NCBI RefSeq assembly: GCF_045679555.1
Contig: NC_092089.1
Location: forward strand, 4,687,040 to 4,751,039
From: Salvelinus alpinus
Taxonomy: Eukaryota > Chordata > Actinopteri > Salmoniformes > Salmonidae
Reading direction: 5' to 3'
Length of the DNA: 64,000 bases
This document shows positions 1-11,911 of this stretch, one piece after another (the stretch's first letter is position 1; every line of letters starts with the position of its first letter). The position numbers were made by a program, and so were the translations under genes. Below the pieces are notes generated by a model. That model was not told the origin of the DNA. It did not search any database and saw nothing but the letters and a program-made list of their open reading frames with translations.

Positions 1-1950
1 GGTGTGTTGTTATAACAGATAAAGGTGAAAGGTGTGTTGTTATAACAGGTAAAGGTGAAAGGTGTGTTGTTATAACAGATAAAGGTGAAAGGTGTGTTAT
101 AACAGGTAAAGGTGAAAGGTGTGTTGTTATAACAGATAAAGGTGAAAGGTGTGTTATAACAGATAAAGGTGAAAGGTGTGTTGTTATAACAGATAAAGGT
201 GAAAGGTGTGTTATAACAGATAAAGGTGAAAGGTGTGTTATAACAGATAAAGGTGAAAGGTGTGTTATAACAGATAAAGGTGAAAGGTGTGTTATAACAG
301 ATAAAGGTGAAAGGTGTGTTATAACAGGTAAAGGTGAAAGGTGTGTTGTTATAACAGATAAAGGTGAAAGGTGTGTTGTTATAACAGATAAAGGTGAAAG
401 GTGTGTTGTTATAACAGATAAAGGTGAAAGGTGTGTTGTTATAACAGATAAAGGTGAAAGGTGTGTTATAACAGATAAAGGTGAAAGGTGTGTTATAACA
501 GATAAAGGTGTGTTGTTATAACAGATAAAGGTGAAAGGTGTGTTGTTATAACAGATAAAGGTGAAAGGTGTGTTATAACAGATACAGGTGAAAGGTGTGT
601 TATAACATATAAAGGTGAAAGGTGTGTTATAACAGATAAAGGTGAAAGGCGTGTTATAACAGATAAAGGTGAAAGGTGTGTTGTTATAACAGGTAAAGGT
701 GAAAGGTGTGTTATAACAGATAAAGGTGAAAGGTGTGTTGTTATAGCAGATAAAGGTGAAAGGTGTGTTGTTATAACAGGTAAAGGTGAAAGGTGTGTTA
801 TAACAGATAAAGGTGAAAGGTGTGTTGTTATAACAGATAAAGGTGAAAGGTGTGTTGTTATAGCAGATAAAGGTGAAAGGTGTGTTGTTATAACAGATAA
901 AGGTGAAAGGTGTGTTGTTATAACAGATAAAGGTGAAAGGTGTGTTATAACAGATAAAGGTGAAAGGTGTGTTGTTATAACAGGTAAAGGTGAAAGGTGT
1001 GTTATAGCAGATAAAGGTGAAAGGTGTGTTGTTATAACAGGTAAAGGTGAAAGGTGTGTTATAACAGATAAAGGTGAAAGGTGTGTTATAACAGATAAAG
1101 GTGAAAGGTGTGTTGTTATAACAGATAAAGGTGAAAGGTGTGTTATAACAGATAAAGGTGAAAGGTGTGTTATAACAGGTAAAGGTGAAAGGTGTGTTGT
1201 TATAACAGGTAAAGGTGAAAGGTGTGTTGTTATAACAGGTAAAGGTGAAAGGTGTGTTATAACAGATAAAGGTGAAAGGTGTGTTATAACAGGTAAAGGT
1301 GAAAGGTGTGTTGTTATAACAGATAAAGGTGAAAGGTGTGTTATCACAGGTAAAGGTGAAAGGTGTGTTGTTATAACAGATAAAGGTGAAAGGTGTGTTA
1401 TAACAGATAAAGGTGAAAGGTGTGTTATAACAGGTAAAGGTGAAAGGTGTGTTGTTATAACAGATAAAGGTGAAAGGTGTGTTGTTATAACAGGTAAAGG
1501 TGAAAGGTGTGTTGTTATAACAGATAAAGGTGAAAGGTGTGTTATAACAGATAAAGGTGAAAGGTGTGTTATAACAGATAAAGGTGAAAGGTGTGTTGTT
1601 ATAACAGATAAAGGTGAAAGGTGTGTTATAACAGATAAAGGTGAAAGGTGTGTTATAACAGGTAAAGGTGAAAGGTGTGTTATAACAGGTAAAGGTGAAA
1701 GGTGTGTTGTTATAACAGATAAAGGTGAAAGGTGTGTTATAACAGGTAACGGTGAAATGTGTGTTATAACAGATAAAGGTGAAAGGTGTGTTATAACAGG
1801 TAAAGGTGAAAGGTGTGTTGTTATAACAGGTAAAGGTGAAAGGTGTGTTATAACAGGTAAAGGTGAAAGGTGTGTTGTTATAACAGATAAAGGTGAAAGG
1901 TGTGTTATAACAGGTAAAGGTGAAATGTGTGTTTTTTATAACAGATAAAG
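1..1950. repeat. Minisatellite, 27/30-bp unit
   Basis: The array is already running at the window edge. Units of 30 bp (with GTTGTTATAAC) and 27 bp (with GTTATAAC) are mixed, about 65-70 copies. The core is TAACAGATAAAGGTGAAAGG, with a common variant GGTAAAG in place of GATAAAG. Both unit lengths are multiples of 3, so long frames run through the array on both strands; these are not genes. Many units carry AGATAA, which matches the GATA-factor consensus. Confidence 0.97.
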
Positions 1951-2090
1951 GTGTGTTGTATTCCAGGTATTTCATGGGAACCAGTTTCATGTCTGGACAT
2001 TACCAGGAAACACACACACACGGTGTGTTTACTACTTCCTGTTTGACAGGTAACGACTAGAGTGTGACAGGAATGTGTGTTTGAGTGGTG

Positions 2091-2643
2091 TTACAGTTGT
2101 ACCCTCTCAACAGGTGAGGCTTGGCTACCAAACAGGCACACATAAACCCAACCATGCTTTACAGGTGTACCCTCTCAACAGGTGAGGCTTGGCTACCAAA
2201 CAGACACACAGAAACCCAACCATGCTTTACAGTTGTACCCTCTCAACAGGTGAGGCTTGGCTACCAAACAGACACACAGAATCCCAACCATGCTTTACAG
2301 TTGTACCCTCTCAACAGGTGAGGCTTGGCTACCAAACAGACACACAGAAACCCAACCATGCTTTACAGGTGTACCCTCTCAACAGGTGAGGCTTGGCTAC
2401 CAAACAGACACACAGAATCCCAACCATGCTTTACAGTTGTACCCTCTCAACAGGTGAGGCTTGGCTACCAAACAGACACACAGAATCCCAACCATGCTTT
2501 ACAGTTGTACCCTCTCAACAGGTGAGGCTTGGCTACCAAACAGACACACAGAATCCCAACCATGCTTTACAGTTGTACCCTCTCAACAGGTGAGGCTTGG
2601 CTACCAAACAGACACACAGAATCCCAACCATGCTTTACAGTTG
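2091..2643. repeat. Minisatellite, 68-bp unit, about 8 copies
   Basis: Each unit carries GTACCCTCTCAACAGGTGAG, a GCTTGGCTACCAAACAG segment and CCCAACCATGCTTTACAG. Identical short frames recur every 68 bp, which fixes the period. Copies differ mainly at AGAATCCC/AGAAACCC and CAGTTG/CAGGTG. The CAGGTGAG in every unit resembles a 5' splice site, but no gene is evident nearby. Confidence 0.95.
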
Positions 2644-2663
2644 TGATGCTGTATTTTAATGTT

Positions 2664-3035
2664 GTAACGATCGTCCTGGAAAGAAGGTGACTAAAACGCA
2701 GCGTGGTAAATGTTCATTTTAATTTAATAAAATAACCTGAACACTTGAAACAACAAAAAACAACAAAGAGAGTGAACCGAAACAGTTCTGTCTGGTGCAA
2801 CAACACAAAACAGAAAACAACTACCCACAAAACCCCATGTGGGCAAGAGCTACCTAAGTATGGTTCTCAATCAGAGACAACGATAGACAGCTGCCTCTGA
2901 TTGAGAACCACACCCGGCCAAACACACAGAAAAAGAAAACATAGAACACACAACATAGAATGGCCACCCCAACTCACGCCCTGACCAAACCCAAAATAGA
3001 GACATAGAAAGGATCTCTAAGGTCAGGGCGTGACA
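2664..3035. mobile_element. Dispersed salmonid repeat, probable non-autonomous DNA transposon
   Basis: This is a non-coding A-rich block with internal inverted repeats: GGTTCTCAATCAGAG at 2862-2876 pairs perfectly with 2895-2909, and the 13-mer TCACGCCCTGACC at 2974-2986 pairs with 3021-3033. The sequence resembles a dispersed element I associate with salmonid genomes. Its class is not certain because I could not delimit terminal repeats or a target-site duplication. Confidence 0.55.
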
Positions 3036-3440
3036 CATGTGGGATTTCCTCTGTATGTATGGTGATTGCTGCTACATTAATTGCCTCTTTGAGGACGTGA
3101 ATGTTTTTCTGCAACTGAATCGTAATTCATTCTTTCTATGTCCCAGTCCATATTCCTTCACAGGTAGGATCACTACTGTGTTACACATTGTTCTGGGTTG
3201 CTCAATGGGAAGTTCTCAGGTTTCTGTTAAAGGAATTTATAAAAAATGACTAAGTATTTCTACCCGGAAACTTAACCATTAGGGATGAGAGGTTATGTAG
3301 CCAAGGACAAGGAGTAATTAAAGCTGATAAACATACGTCCAAATAGGTTGGACTGGGGAAGAGAGGAATGTACATGTGTGCCGAAAGAAAACAAAGAGGA
3401 TCATTAACCTATGTTTGAACCGACCCGGCTATAACTCTGG
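3036..3440. other. Non-coding spacer
   Basis: No gene is recognised. Around 3200-3232 a single stretch (TCAATGGGAAGTTCTCAGG) resembles the unit of the 51-bp minisatellite that begins about 1 kb downstream at 4205. Confidence 0.5.
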
Positions 3441-3892
3441 GGAGATAAGACAGGACAGAGAGATAAGACAGGACAGGGAGATAAGATAGGACAGGGAGAT
3501 AAGATAGGACAGGGAGATAAGATAAGACAGGGAGATAAGATAAGACCGGGAGATAAGATAAGACCGGGAGATAAGATAGGACAGGGAGATGAGATAAGAC
3601 AGGGAGATAAGATAAGACAGGGAGATAAGATAAGACAGGGAGATAAGATAGGACAGGGAGATAAGATAGGACAGGGAGATAAGATAGGACAGGGAGATAA
3701 GATAAGACAGGGAGATAAGATAAGACAGGGAGATAAGATAGGACAGGGAGATAAGATAGGACAGGGAGATAAGATAGGACAGGGAGATAAGAAGGACAGG
3801 GAGATAAGATAAGACAGGGAGATAAGATAGGACAGGGAGATAAGATAAGACAGGGAGATAAGATAAGACAGGGAGATAAGATAGGACAGGGA
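3441..3892. repeat. Minisatellite, 17-bp unit
   Basis: About 26 copies of a purine-rich unit, GGGAGATAAGATAGGACA and close variants (AAGACA, GGACA). Every unit contains AGATAAGATA. The long minus-strand frame with a repeated SYLPVL motif is repeat read-through. Confidence 0.96.
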
Positions 3893-4204
3893 GAGCCCCT
3901 CCAGGTTTCCCTCATCTGGGGGGGTGGGGGGGGGGGGAGACTGGAACTGTCAGCTGGGGAGTGAGAAACTGTGCTGAGAATTGTAGAGAAGAAGATAGCT
4001 CTCCTAATGTTAGTGTGTAGGTATGTGCGTAGGTTAAGAGAATGTTATAAAAGGAATATCTTTGTATATGCACGGCAGAGCTCTGGCGAATAAACTTGGA
4101 TTTGACTAATTGTGAGTTTGGGAATTCTGTCTGTTTCATTTAAACCAGAACTTTACACACTCTGGGTTGCAGACCTATAAAGATAATTGAAATTTATGAA
4201 CATT
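3893..4204 (+). mobile_element. Possible LTR-like fragment
   Basis: A short unique block has a TATA-like TATAAAAG at 4046-4053, AATAAA at 4089-4094 and a CA-rich end near 4157, in the order expected for an LTR with promoter then poly(A) signal. No paired LTR, primer-binding site or coding region is seen, so this is a weak call. It also contains a G-rich run (3916-3940). Confidence 0.25.
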
Positions 4205-4930
4205 GATTACAAAATTCTACAACAGTTTCCTCCTGGAGTCCAGAGGGTGGGTATCTGTCAATGGGAAGCTCTCAGGTTTCCTCCTGGAGTCCAGGGGCTG
4301 GGTATCTCTCGGTGGACAGCTCTCAGGTTTCCTCCTGGAGTCCAGGGACTGGATATCTCTCAATGGGAAGCTCTCAGGTTTCCTCCTGGAGTCCAGGGGC
4401 TGGATATCTGTCAATGGGAAGCTCTCAGGTTTCCTCCTCCTGGAATCCAGGGGCTGGATATCTGTCAATGGGAAGCTCTCAGGTTTCCTCCTGGAGTCCA
4501 GAGGCTGGATATCTGTCAATGGGAAGCTCTCAGGTTTCCTCCTGGAGTCCAGGGGCTGGATATCTGTCAATGGGAAGCTCTCAGGTTTCCTCCTCCTGGA
4601 ATCCAGGGGCTGGATATCTGTCAATGGGAAGCTCTCAGGTTTCCTCCTGGAGTCCAGGGGCTGGATATCTTTCAATGGGAAGCTCTCATGTTTCCTCCTG
4701 GAGTTCAGGGGCTGGGTATCTGTCAATGGGAAGCTCTCAGGTTTCCTCCTGGAGTCCAGGGGCTGGATATCTGTCAATCGGAAGCTCTCAGGTTTCCTCC
4801 TGGAGTCCAGGGGCTGGGTATCTCTCAATGGGAAGCTCTCAGGTTTCCTCCTGGAGTTCAGGGGCTGGATATCTCTCAATGGGAAGCTCTCAGGTTTCCT
4901 CCTGGAGTCCAGGGGCTGAGTATCTCTCGA
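4205..4930. repeat. Minisatellite, 51-bp unit, about 14 copies
   Basis: The unit runs from GGTTTCCTCCTGGAGTCCAG through GGCTGGATATCTGTCAATGG to GAAGCTCTCA. It is 51 bp (17 codons), so open frames over 200 codons exist in several frames on both strands with no preferred one; none is a gene. Two units carry a 3-bp CTC insertion. TCTCAGGTTTCC recurs at every junction. Confidence 0.95.
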
Positions 4931-6805
4931 ACTATTAACTAACTATTAGGTTAACTGTTTAACTAACTATTTGGTTAACTATTTAACTAACTATTTGGTT
5001 AACTGTTTAACTAACAATTTGGTTAACTATTTAACTAACAATTTGGTTAACTATTTAACTAACTATTTTGTTAACTATTTAACTAACTATTTGGTGAACT
5101 ATTTAACTAACTAGTTGGTTAACTATTTAACTAACTAGTTGGTTAACTATTTAACTAACTATTTAACTAACTATTTGGTTAACTATTTAACTAACAATTT
5201 AGTTAACTGTTTAACTAACTATTTGGTTAACTATTTAGCTAACTATTTGGTTAACTATTTAGCTAACAATTTGGTTAACTATTTAACTAACTATTTGGTG
5301 AACTATTTAACTAACTAGTTGGTTAACTATTTAACTAACTATTTGGTTAACTGTTTAACTAACTATTTGGTTAACTATTTAACTAACAATTTAGTTAACT
5401 GTTTAACTAACTATTTGGTTAACTATTTAGCTAACTATTTAGTTAACTGTTTAACTAACTATTTGGTTAACTATTTAGCTAACTATTTGGTTAACTATTT
5501 AGCTAACAATTTGGTTAACTATTTAACGGACTAGTTGGTTAACTATTTAACTAACTATTTGGTTAACTATTTAACTGACTATTTGGTTAACTGTTTAACT
5601 AACTATTTGGTTAACTATTTGGTTAACTATTTAACTGACTATTTGGTTAACTGTTTAACTAACTATTTGTTAACTATTTAACTAACTATTTGGTTAACTA
5701 TTTAACTAACTATTTGGTTAACTATTTAACTAACTATTTGCTTAACTATTTAAGAAACTAGTTGGTTAACTATTTAACTGACTATTTGGTTAACTGTTTA
5801 ACAAACTATTTGGTTAACTATTTAACTAACAATTTGGTTAACTGTTTAACTAACTAGTTGGTTAACTATTTAACTAACTAGTTGGTTAACTATTTAACTA
5901 ACTATTTGGTTAACTGTTTAACTAACTATTTGGTTAACTATTTAACTAACAATTTAGTTAACTGTTTAACTAACTATTTGGTTAACTATTTAGCTAACTA
6001 TTTAGTTAACTGTTTAACTAACTATTTGGTTAACTATTTAGCTAACTATTTGGTTAACTATTTAGCTAACAATTTGGTTAACTATTTAACGGACTAGTTG
6101 GTTAACTATTTAACTAACTATTTGGTTAACTATTTAACTGACTATTTGGTTAACTGTTTAACTAACTATTTGGTTAACTATTTGGTTAACTATTTAACTG
6201 ACTATTTGGTTAACTGTTTAACTAACTATTTGTTAACTATTTAACTAACTATTTGGTTAACTATTTAACTAACTATTTGGTTAACTATTTAACTAACTAT
6301 TTGCTTAACTATTTAAGAAACTAGTTGGTTAACTATTTAACTGACTATTTGGTTAACTGTTTAACAAACTATTTGGTTAACTATTTAACTAACAATTTGG
6401 TTAACTGTTTAACTAACTAGTTGGTTAACTATTTAACTAACTAGTTGGTTAACTATTTAACTAACTATTTTGTTAACTGTTTAACTACCTATTTGCTTAA
6501 CTATTTAACAAACTAGTTGGTTAACTATTTAACAAACTAGTTGGTTAACTGTTTAACTAACTATTTGGTTAACTATTTAACTAACTATTTGGTTAACTAT
6601 TTAACTAACTATTTGGTTAACTATTTAACTAACTATTTGGTTAACTATTTAACTAACTATTTGGTTAACTATTTAACAAACTAGTTGGTTAACTATTTAA
6701 CAAACTAGTTGGTTAACTATTTAACTAACTATTTGGTTAACTATTTAACTAACTAGTTGGTTAACTGTTTAACTAACTAGTTGGTTAACTGTTTAACAAA
6801 CTACC
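4931..6805. repeat. AT-rich minisatellite (20/24-bp units) with a 563-bp higher-order duplication
   Basis: The array is built from TTGGTTAACTATTTAACTAA variants (GTTAAC palindromes, TAGTTGG and CAATTTGG variants). The stretch 5319-5881 is repeated at 5882-6444 with the same order of internal variants, including one-off changes such as TTAACGGACTAG and TTTAAGAAACTAG, giving a tandem duplication of 563 bp. No coding content. Confidence 0.96.
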
Positions 6806-6807
6806 TA

Positions 6808-7020
6808 CAGTGCCTTCAGAAATGACTTTTTCCACATTTCGTTGTGTTCCAGCCTCAATTCAAAATGCATTACATGTCGACGTTGTATCACTGATCTACA
6901 CACAATACCCCATAATGTCAAAGTGGAATTATGATTTTAGAAATGTTGACAGATTCATTAAAAATTAAAAGCTGAAATGTCTTGAGTCAATAAGTATTCA
7001 AACCTTTTGTTATGTCTAAA
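6808..7020. mobile_element. Tc1/mariner-type transposon end fragment
   Basis: It starts CAGTGCCTTCAGAAATGAC and contains CCCCATAATGTCAAAG and AAGTATTCAAACC, all features of the ends of salmonid Tc1-like elements. There is no transposase frame. It abuts the 3' end of a minus-strand LINE. A fragment with the opposite type of end lies at 31546-31738. Confidence 0.7.
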
Positions 7021-7079
7021 TAAAGGATCTGCCCTCTGTTTCCTGTAGTCCTCGGTCATCTCCTTTGTCTTGCCGACGT

Positions 7080-7545
7080 TGAAGGAGAGGCTGTTGTCCT
7101 GGTACCACACTGCCAGGTCTCTGATCTCCTCTTTATAGGCTGTCTCATCGTTGAGGGAGAGGTTGTTGTCCTGGCACCACACTGCCAGGTCTCTGACCTC
7201 CTCCCTATAGGCCGTCTCATCGTTGAGGGAGAGGCTGTTGTCCTGGCACCACACTGCCAGGTCTCTACCCTCCTCCGTATAGGCTGTCTCATCGTTGAGG
7301 GAGAGGTTGTTGTCCTGGCACCACACTGCCAGGTCTCTGATCTCCTCTCTATAGGCTGTCTCATCGTTGAGGGAGAGGTTGTTGTCCTGGCACCACACTG
7401 CCAGGTCTCTGACCTCCTCCCTATAGGCTGTCTCATCGTTGAGGGAGAGGTTGTTGTCCTGGCACCACACTGCCAGGTCTCTGCCCTCCTCCGTATAGGC
7501 TGACTCATCGTTGTCAGGTCTCTGATCTCCTCCCTATAGGCTGTC
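7080..7545. repeat. 72-bp tandem expansion inside the LINE reverse-transcriptase region
   Basis: About six copies of a 72-bp unit encode, on the minus strand, a 24-residue repeat containing DETAYREE and LAVWCQDNNLSLN. The unit joins LSLN directly back to DETAY, so it arose by tandem duplication of a segment downstream of the RT catalytic region. Because 72 is a multiple of 3, the frame survives across the copies. Confidence 0.93.
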
Positions 7546-9027
7546 TCATCGTTGTCGGTGATCAGACCTACCACCATTGTCTCGTCTGCAAACTTAATGT
7601 TGGTGTTAGAGTTGTGCGCAGCCACGCAGTCGTGAACAGGGAGTACAGGAGGGGACTAAGCACGCACCACCGTGTTGAGAGTCAGCGAGGCAGATGTGTT
7701 GTTGTCTACCCTCACCACCTGGGGGCGGCCCGTCAGGAATTCCAGTATCCAGTTGCAGAGGGAGGTGTTTAGTCCCAGGGTCCTTAGCTTAGTGATGAGC
7801 TTTGAGGGCTCTATGGTGTTGAACACTGAGCTGTAGTCAATGAAAAGCATTTTCACATAGGTGTTCCTCTTGTCCAGGTGGTAAAGGGCAGTGTGGACTG
7901 CAATAGAGACTGCATCATCTGTGGATCTGTTGGGGTTGTATGAGAATTGGAGTGGGTCCAGGAATGTCTGGGATGATAGTGCTGATGTGAGCCATGACCA
8001 GCCTTTCAAAGCATTTCATGGCTACAGATGTGAGTGCTAAGGGACGATAATCATTTAGACAGGTTACCTTGGCGTTGTTGGGCACAGGGACTATGGTGGT
8101 CTGCTTAATTAAAAGATTGCAGACTGGGTCAGGGACAGGTTGAAAATGTCACTTGCCAGCTGGTCAGCGCATGCTCTGAGTACGCGTCCTGGTAATCCAT
8201 CTGGCTCTGCGGCCTTGTGAATGTTAACCTGTTTAAAGGTCTTACTCACAACTGCTACCGAGAGAGTGATCACGCAGGCATCCGGAACAGCTGGTGCTCT
8301 CATGCATGCTTCAGTGTTGCTTGCTTCGAAGAGAGCATAGAAGGCATTTAGCTAGTCTGGTAGGCTAGCATCACTTGGCAGCTCGCGGCTGGGTTTCCCT
8401 TTGTAATCCGTGATAGTTTGTACGTCCTGCCACATCCGACGAGAGTCAGAGTCGGTGTAGTAGGATTCGATCTTAGTCATGTATTGACCCTTTGCCTGTT
8501 TGATGGTTCGTCGGAGGGCGTAGCGGTATTTCTTATAAGCATCAGGATTAAAGACCTGCTCCTTGAAAGCGGCAGCTCTAGCCTTTAGCTTGGTGCGGAT
8601 GTTGCCTGTAATCGATGGCTTCTGGTTGGGATATGTACATACGGTCAGTGTGGGGTCGACGTCGTCGATGTTATCGGATTAATCCCCGGAACATATTCCA
8701 GTCTGCGCTAGCGAAACAGTCCTGTAGCTTAGCATCCGCTTCATCGGACCACTTCCGTATTGAGGGATACTTCCTGTTTGAGTTTTCGCTTGTAAGCCGG
8801 AATCAGGAGGATAAAGTTATGGTCAGATTTGCCAAATTGAGGGAGAGCTTTGTACGCGTCTCTGTGTGTGGAGCAAAGGTGTTCTCTAGTTTTTTCGCCT
8901 CTAGTTGCACAGGTGACATGCAGGTAGAAATGAGGTAAATAAGAAAAAATGATATTTCTGTTTTCTTGCGTCAAAACCAGCGGCCGCTAGGAGCTCACTT
9001 CTGGATGAGCCTTTTCTGGTTTCGCTT

Positions 9028-9488
9028 ACGGCCTCATACAGCTCGTTGAATGAGATGTTAGTGCCTCATATCTTACGGCCTCATACAGCTCGTTGAATGA
9101 GATGTTAGTGCCTCATATCTTATGGCCTCATACAGCTCGTTGAATGAGATGTTAGTGCCTCATATCTTACGGCCTCATACAGCTCGTTGAATGAGATGTT
9201 AGTGCCTCATATCTTATGGCCTCATACAGCTCGTTGAATGAGATGTTAGTGCCTCATATCTTATGGCCTCATACAGCTCGTTGAATGAGATGTTAGTGCC
9301 TCATATCTTATGGCCTCATACAGCTCGTTGAATGAGATGTTAGTGCCTCATATCTTACGGCCTCATACAGCTCGTTGAATGAGATGTTAGTGCCTCATAT
9401 CTTACGGCCTCATACAGCTCGTTGAATGAGATGTTAGTGCCTCATATCTTACGGCCTCATACAGCTCGTTGAATGAGATGTTAGTGCC
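9028..9488. repeat. 47-bp tandem expansion inside the LINE endonuclease region
   Basis: About ten near-identical copies of a 47-bp unit carry CATACAGCTCGTTGAATGAG and GTGCCTCATATCTTA. The founder is LINE endonuclease sequence (minus-strand FNELYEAVRYEA). Unlike the 72-bp expansion, 47 bp breaks the reading frame. Confidence 0.95.
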
Positions 9489-10017
9489 AGCATCACTTTG
9501 TGGGGGTAAGTAGACAGCTACAAAAAATATAGATGAAAACTCTCTTGGTAAATAGTGGAGTCTACAGCTTATCATGAGATACTCTACCTCAGGCGAGCAG
9601 AACCTCCAGACTTCCTTAATATTAGAGCTCACACACCAGCTGTTGTTAACAAAGAGACACACCCCTCCTCCGTTACCCGACGTTGCCGTTCTGTCCTGCC
9701 GATGCATAGAGAGAAAAAACCCAGCTAGATGTATATTATCCATGTCCTTATTCAGCCACGACTTCAAGAAACATAAGATATTCCTGTTATTTGTCTTTTT
9801 CCGAGTCTCTGGGATTAAGGTCCGGGGTGAGTAGTACGTCCTGCTCCTCCGACTCGTTGAAGTAGAACATCGGCATCCAAATCCAGGTTATTGATTGGCT
9901 GTTTTGATGTCCAGGAGATCTTGTTCGGTCAAAGGAAACGATGGCAAAAAAACATGTACAAAACAAAGTTAAGATCAGGAGCCCCGGGGGATCTGCTATC
10001 CATTACAGCTCTTTGAT

Positions 10018-10490
10018 GAGAGGTTAGGGGTTAAGGTTAGGGTTAGGAATTAGGTTAAAGGGTTGGGGTTAAGGTTAGGGGTTAGGGTTAGGGTTAAGGT
10101 TAAGGTTAGGGTTAGGGTTAGGGTTAGGAATTAGGTTAAAGGGTTGAGGTTAAGGTTAGGGGTTAAGGTTAGGGTTAAGGTTAGGGGTTAAGGTTAAGGT
10201 TAGGGTTAGGAATTAGGTTAAAGGGTTAAGGTTAGGGGTTAAGGTTTTTGTTTAGTGTTAGGAGTTAGGTTAAAGGGTTAAGGTTAGGGTTAGGAATTAG
10301 GGTTGAGGTTGAGGTTAGGGGTTAGGGTTAAGGTTAGGGTTTCGGTTAGTGTTAGGAGTTAGGTTAAAGGGTTGAGTTTAGGGTTAAGGTTAGTGTTAGG
10401 AGTTAGGTTAAAGGGTTGAGTTTAGGGTTAAGGTTAGTGTTAGGAGTTAGGTTAAATGGTTAAGGTTAGGGTTAGGGTTAGCTAACATGC
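10018..10490. repeat. Degenerate telomere-like (TTAGGG/TTAAGG) repeat
   Basis: A 470-bp block of GGTTAGGGTTAGG, GGTTAAGG and GGTTAGGAATTAGG variants. The vertebrate hexamer TTAGGG is frequent but heavily interrupted, so this is interstitial telomere-like simple sequence and not a clean telomere. A weaker block of the same kind lies at about 23745-23865. Confidence 0.9.
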
Positions 10491-10599
10491 TAAGTAGTAG
10501 CAGTAAGTAGTTGCAAAGTTGCTAATTAACTAAAACAATAAAGTTGTCCGTGATGAAATTCGAACACACAACCTTTGGGTCGCTAGACTAAAGCTCCGC

Positions 10600-11235
10600 C
10601 TTACCTCAGCTCACTGGTCACGATAACAACACCCACCCGTAGTACGCGCTCCAGCAGGTATATCTCACTGGTCATCCCCAAAGCCAACACCTCCTTTGGC
10701 CGCCTTTCCTTACTGTTCTCTGCTGCCAGTGACTGGAACGAATTGCAAAAATTGCTGAAGCTGGAGACTTACATTTCCCTCACTAACTTTAAACATCAGC
10801 AATCTGAGCAGCTAACCGATCGCTGCAGCTGTACATAGTCCAACTGTAAAAAGCCCACCCAACTACCTACCTCATCCCCATACTGTTTTTATTTACTTTT
10901 CTGCTCTTTTGCACACCAGTATCACTACTTACACATGCTCATCTGCTCATCTATCACTCCAGTGTTAATCTGCTAAATTGTAATTACTTTGCTACTATGG
11001 CCTATTTATTGCCTTACCTCCTCACGCCATTTGCACACACTGTATATAGATTTTCTTTTTTTCTATTGTGTTATTGACTGTTCGCTTGTTTACTCCATGT
11101 GTAACTCTGTGTTGTTGTTTGTGTCGCACTGCTTTGCTTTATCTTGGCCAGGTCGCAGTTGTAAATGAGAACTTGTTCTCAACTAGCCTACCTGGTTAAA
11201 TAAAGGTGAAATAAAATAAAAAATTAAATATATAT
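10600..11235 (+). mobile_element. 5'-truncated LINE tail (same family as the 13.08-17.87 kb element)
   Basis: The sequence matches the end of the coding region and 3' UTR of the full-length LINE downstream: CGCTCCAGCAGG, CTGCTGCCAGTGACTGGAAC, a stop after CTGTACATAG, then the 3' tail GGTCGCAGTTGTAAATGAG and an A-rich end with AATAAA. It is truncated at its 5' side, as is usual for LINE insertions. Confidence 0.88.
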
Positions 11236-11911
11236 ATTGCCTTAAGTAGCCTTCTGTATTATTTAACCATACCAGACGTAACATATCATACTAATTATAA
11301 TTTCCCGGATTTACATTTACTATGTTACGTCTAGTCTATGAGACCAGGTTGCTTAGCCATCACAAAATCTAATAATTTAGTCTGATGGCTAGTTGGCCCT
11401 GTGTCATGGAGGAAAGCAGGATACGATGCTGTATAATTACATTATTGACCAATAGCCTGCATCTTTAGGGATGCTCTGAGCCAGGATGCTGCCGATGGTA
11501 GATCTGGTAGATCTGGTAGATCCTAACACAAGGTGAGACATCCTAACATGAGCGAATCACGGTGTGTAAATGCATTTATGTCTGAGCCAGAGAGTTTTGA
11601 TACTACAGTAAGTGGATGGACAGGACCGCTCTCTGGGGGGATGACAAGTTGTTTTCAGGGATATTACGCCACCTAGTGGAACATATTTGTACTACATTTC
11701 TGAGAATTGATTCGGGGAAGGAAAACTGATTTCAGGACATGAGCGGATTGGCCGTTTGGCAATTCTGCCAAATGTCAGAGGGGCTGGACCATCTTGTATT
11801 GAGGTGGGCTGGTCGGGAAAAAAAATATATATATTTGGTTTAAAAAAAAATGTGTTAATGACTTTTCCGCTATTTTTCTGTTCTCTGTAATAATAATCTA
11901 TATTGAGCATT
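11236..11911. other. Non-coding spacer with dispersed-repeat-like sequence
   Basis: No gene is seen. The stretch around 11250-11360 (CCATACCAGACGTAACATA, then CTATGTTACGTCTAGTC) has the look of a dispersed salmonid repeat. A short triplet repeat GTAGATCTG lies near 11495-11520. Confidence 0.45.

Larger units (their letters stand above)
7021..9985 (-). pseudogene. Degenerate non-LTR retrotransposon (LINE), endonuclease plus reverse transcriptase
   Basis: Read on the minus strand, this is an APE-type fish LINE (Jockey-superfamily style; L2/CR1/Rex-like clade not resolved). The endonuclease part is at about 9834-9400 (DRTATSGNGGGVCLFVNNSW, then SPEVEYLMISCR). The linker and RT follow: [12 protein letters not shown]-type motif near 8080-8030, then [11 protein letters not shown] near 7840 and LSLN...KTKEM near 7090. 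The frame is broken repeatedly, so no intact protein is made. Two parts have expanded into tandem arrays (7080-7545 and 9028-9488). Family motifs are recognised by eye; the exact ends are approximate. Confidence 0.85.

Noticed and set aside
493-1347. 284-codon minus-strand open frame with HLSPLSVIT repeats
   Set aside because: Read-through of 27/30-bp minisatellite units whose length is a multiple of 3; frames are open on both strands and no flanking gene signals exist.
10018-10490. True chromosome end
   Set aside because: The TTAGGG words are degenerate and unique sequence continues on both sides.
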